Below, piece after piece: positions 61,565 to 64,000 of a stretch of 64,000 nt of DNA. Source of the DNA: Apus apus. Its lineage: Eukaryota > Chordata > Aves > Apodiformes > Apodidae. A program made the translations under genes and the position numbers. The first letter of the stretch is position 1, and each line of letters begins with the position of its first letter. The notes under the pieces were generated by a model. That model was not told where the DNA came from, searched no databases, and saw only the letters and a program-made list of their open reading frames with translations. The stretch covers positions 1,860,001 through 1,924,000 of the forward strand of contig NC_067301.1 in NCBI RefSeq assembly GCF_020740795.1, given 5' to 3'.

Positions 61565-64000
61565 CAGTAGCTAAATAGAAAAAACACTCAATAGCTTCAG
61601 GAGTTACTCATCATACCTATTATATTCTGGATTAAATGCTTATTCACTAATTCTCATACCAAACTAATTAAGTCTTCCAGCTTAGTTAATTCTCCTATGA
61701 TGACGAGAATTATTGTTTCCCAAGAAAGTAGCTTTTCATCCTACAGTTCCTCATCTGTGTGGGGAAATAAACCTACTTATGGTGCAGTCTTATGTACCTG
61801 GTCTGTTAATACAGAGCTGTAGTGCTCAGCATGTTACAGCAAGCATGTTTAAATCTTTCAAACTAATGATGGTATTTCTCTTTCAGCTTTTAAGAAGGGG
61901 GCTTTCAACTCAAGGAAGATCATTAGAGCAGATCTGCAAAGTTTACACACTGCTTCCCACCCAAAACCTTTTTGATTTCTACTGTGCTCTTCATTATCTA
62001 CGTATAATGAGATATGCTGTGTAAAATCATGTTATGATAGCTATTCCTTCTATCAAGTTTAAAGAAGCATTGAGATAGCTTGTACTGCTGTTGTTAAAAA
62101 TAATGATTGCATCTTGAAATTAATTATTTCTAATCCCAGACGTATGCTTTCAGGCTCTACAATATCAGTTCCATCACTGCCTGCCTGAGGTTTTTCTTCC
62201 TTTGCAATCTTTATGGGTAAGAATAGTTTTTATCTGAGTTGACAATCTGAAGAGCAGGGAGTCCTGTGCTGGTTTCAGGGCATCTCTACCTGCTTTACTG
62301 AAGAACACAGGAGATAAACTAAACTATCAGAAGCCGCATATAACAGCATTATTACTATTGTAATTATGAGCGTGTTACTGTAAAAGTAAGTAGGACCACA
62401 CTAAAACCTTGAAGTTTTGCCTTCACATAGTTTCTTTTGAAGCCTTTCCCCAGCTAATAATTCAAGGACAAGCACTTAGAGATGCAGAAGAATTACTAAC
62501 AGAAGTTCAGAATTACAAACAAGGTGCTTTCTAGTCAATATTGAGAATCTGTTTTTTATTTCTCCACTACCCAAGTCACTACCTTCCCCCTGTGGTTTAA
62601 GGACAGAACTGCACAGTCTGCTCAACACTTAACCCTTGCAGTGACAGGGATGATTAGGACTCTAATGTCTCTTCTGAAAACCACCCTTTCAGCGTGCCTG
62701 AAGTTAACTGCTTTTTACCTTCAGCAGATTCAGTGGGTAGCTACCTGCTATCACTACTTACTCTTACAAGGCTCCACTTCTGAAATTCTCTCCATTTCAA
62801 GTTAGCAGCACCTGAAATGTCTCTCAAAATCTGTTTTTCCACACAGCAACTCAAAAATCCAAGAGAAATGTTGAAGAGCCCATTTACCTGCCCTGCAGGC
62901 CTCTGTTGCTGTTTCTGTGGCTCAGTTCAACATTAAGTCATAGCTTGCATAGAGCAACTCATTTTAAAAAGTATTACACAGAACCCAAGTGTAATAATAT
63001 ATCATTAACCTTGACCACACCATTTCAGAGGTTACACATTAAATAGCTCTTCCAAGCTATTGAAACAGACAGGCCTAAGGTTACAGGTTCACATCCACCA
63101 ATGCCAACAAGTAACACAAAAAGCTTCATCACCTTCTTGCCAATTTAGTTACCTAAAAATGCCTGTATATCCAAAGGGGCTTTACCAACTTTTGAGACTT
63201 GTACAGATTGGACAGGGAGATGGAGCTAGACATTACGTTCAAGAGAAGTTTTCTAAAACCAGGTTACATCATTCCTGCCTGATAATACTCCATTCTGAGC
63301 AATAGCTAGGAGGGGGGAGTGGAATAAACAAAAACAAACCACAGGCCATTTGTTATAACACCTTAAAACTAGCTCAAGTACACCTTACTCCATCGTATTT
63401 TTAGTTTATAGTTTACAAGCATCTGCTAAGACATGCAGTATCTTAAAGTAGGGGAAGATATTTAAACCCCACAATCAGATGTTTGCTCTATAATTTCATA
63501 CCCCAGTTATCAAAAGTAAGGCCTATCTCTTTATTCTTTACCGGGTGTTTCATAGCTAAGAATAATGGAATTATTTTAGAATTAAAAGAATCATAAGCAA
63601 AATAGACATATAACTACAATTCTGTTTTCAGTAACTTGCTCAATCTAGATGCATTTTTACCAAATATGCCACGTATGAAAAAAACACAGTACACAGTTAA
63701 AACAGATGAAGAGATTTCAGGTATTCTTGAGAAACTATGACACAGCTATTTTCAATTCCTAAGCAACAATCTCTCACACTACAAATAGTACAATTTTTTT
63801 CTCTGTCAGTTCAATTACTAAAAACCAGGAGAGGGTTACTAGCAGTTTCAAAATTGCCTAATTATCCAGTGCAATCCCATCTATGTCTTTAGAATAGTCT
63901 CTCCGGTCGCAATAGTTCCTTTCTTCGTTGGGGGATGAAATTGGTTCACGTGCTCTGAATAACCTAATCACTGCTGCCAATACAGCAACAAATGAAGGGA

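Larger units (their letters stand above)
54247..64000 (-). other. PRKCZ: Upstream PRKCZ intron (continues beyond window)
   Basis: About 9.8 kb or more without a recognisable PB1-domain exon, so the rest of PRKCZ probably lies past the right edge. Contents: CR1 ORF2 fragment 55830-56045, 32-bp tandem duplication 57809-57872, a perfect 9-bp hairpin 61542-61564, and an open minus-strand stretch with CpGs at the right edge. A mammal-like internal PKM-zeta promoter would be expected near here, but none can be identified by eye. Confidence 0.6.

Overview
This is a vertebrate nuclear locus, almost certainly from a bird. Coding exons are short and bounded by GT/AG splice sites. Interspersed repeats are sparse, and the recognisable ones are CR1 LINE fragments, including one at 35536-35785 that starts with the typical avian CR1 3'-end sequence in reverse orientation. 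There are no operons, CRISPR arrays or phage-like features. The species cannot be determined from the sequence.

Layout. (1) 1-23,200: about 23 kb of AT-rich DNA with no exon I can identify. It holds ancient repeat scraps (MIR-like at 2828-2925, CR1-like at 15745-15850), simple repeats, a G-quadruplex-type tract at 17516-17569 and an AT-only block at 22731-22778. (2) 23,340-23,960: a CpG-island promoter with two oppositely oriented ATGGCGGC (YY1-type) sites, a degenerate ~23-bp tandem repeat and a 43-codon upstream ORF. (3) 23,675-26,728, plus strand: FAAP20 (Fanconi anaemia core complex associated protein 20), four coding exons, 312 aa. It ends in a C2HC UBZ zinc finger (C279, C282, H298, C302) and a terminal Trp. 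Its linker is much longer than in human FAAP20 and carries a cluster of SQ/TQ motifs. (4) 26,729-30,704: the tail-to-tail interval, with good poly(A) signals for both genes that may make the 3' UTRs overlap near 28.3-28.5 kb. (5) 30,705-54,246, minus strand: the 3' fourteen coding exons of PRKCZ (atypical protein kinase C zeta). They encode the pseudosubstrate, C1 finger, hinge, full kinase domain and C-terminal tail: 480 residues plus stop, matching human residues 113-592 one for one. (6) 54,247-64,000: upstream PRKCZ intron. The PB1-domain exons and first exon were not found and probably lie beyond the right edge.

Identity and synteny. The kinase is zeta rather than iota by its diagnostic residues and because FAAP20 is its convergent neighbour, as on human 1p36. 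The two genes are functionally unrelated: FAAP20 acts in nuclear DNA crosslink repair, PRKCZ in cell polarity (PAR complex) and neuronal signalling.

I found no evidence for a novel multi-gene system. The most interesting points are the expanded SQ/TQ-rich FAAP20 linker, the M184 codon placed exactly at an exon end (relevant to PKM-zeta in birds), the possible 3'-UTR overlap, the FAAP20 promoter repeat/uORF, and several candidate conserved non-coding blocks. No alignment or expression data were available, so repeat family names and regulatory calls rest on recognition by eye.
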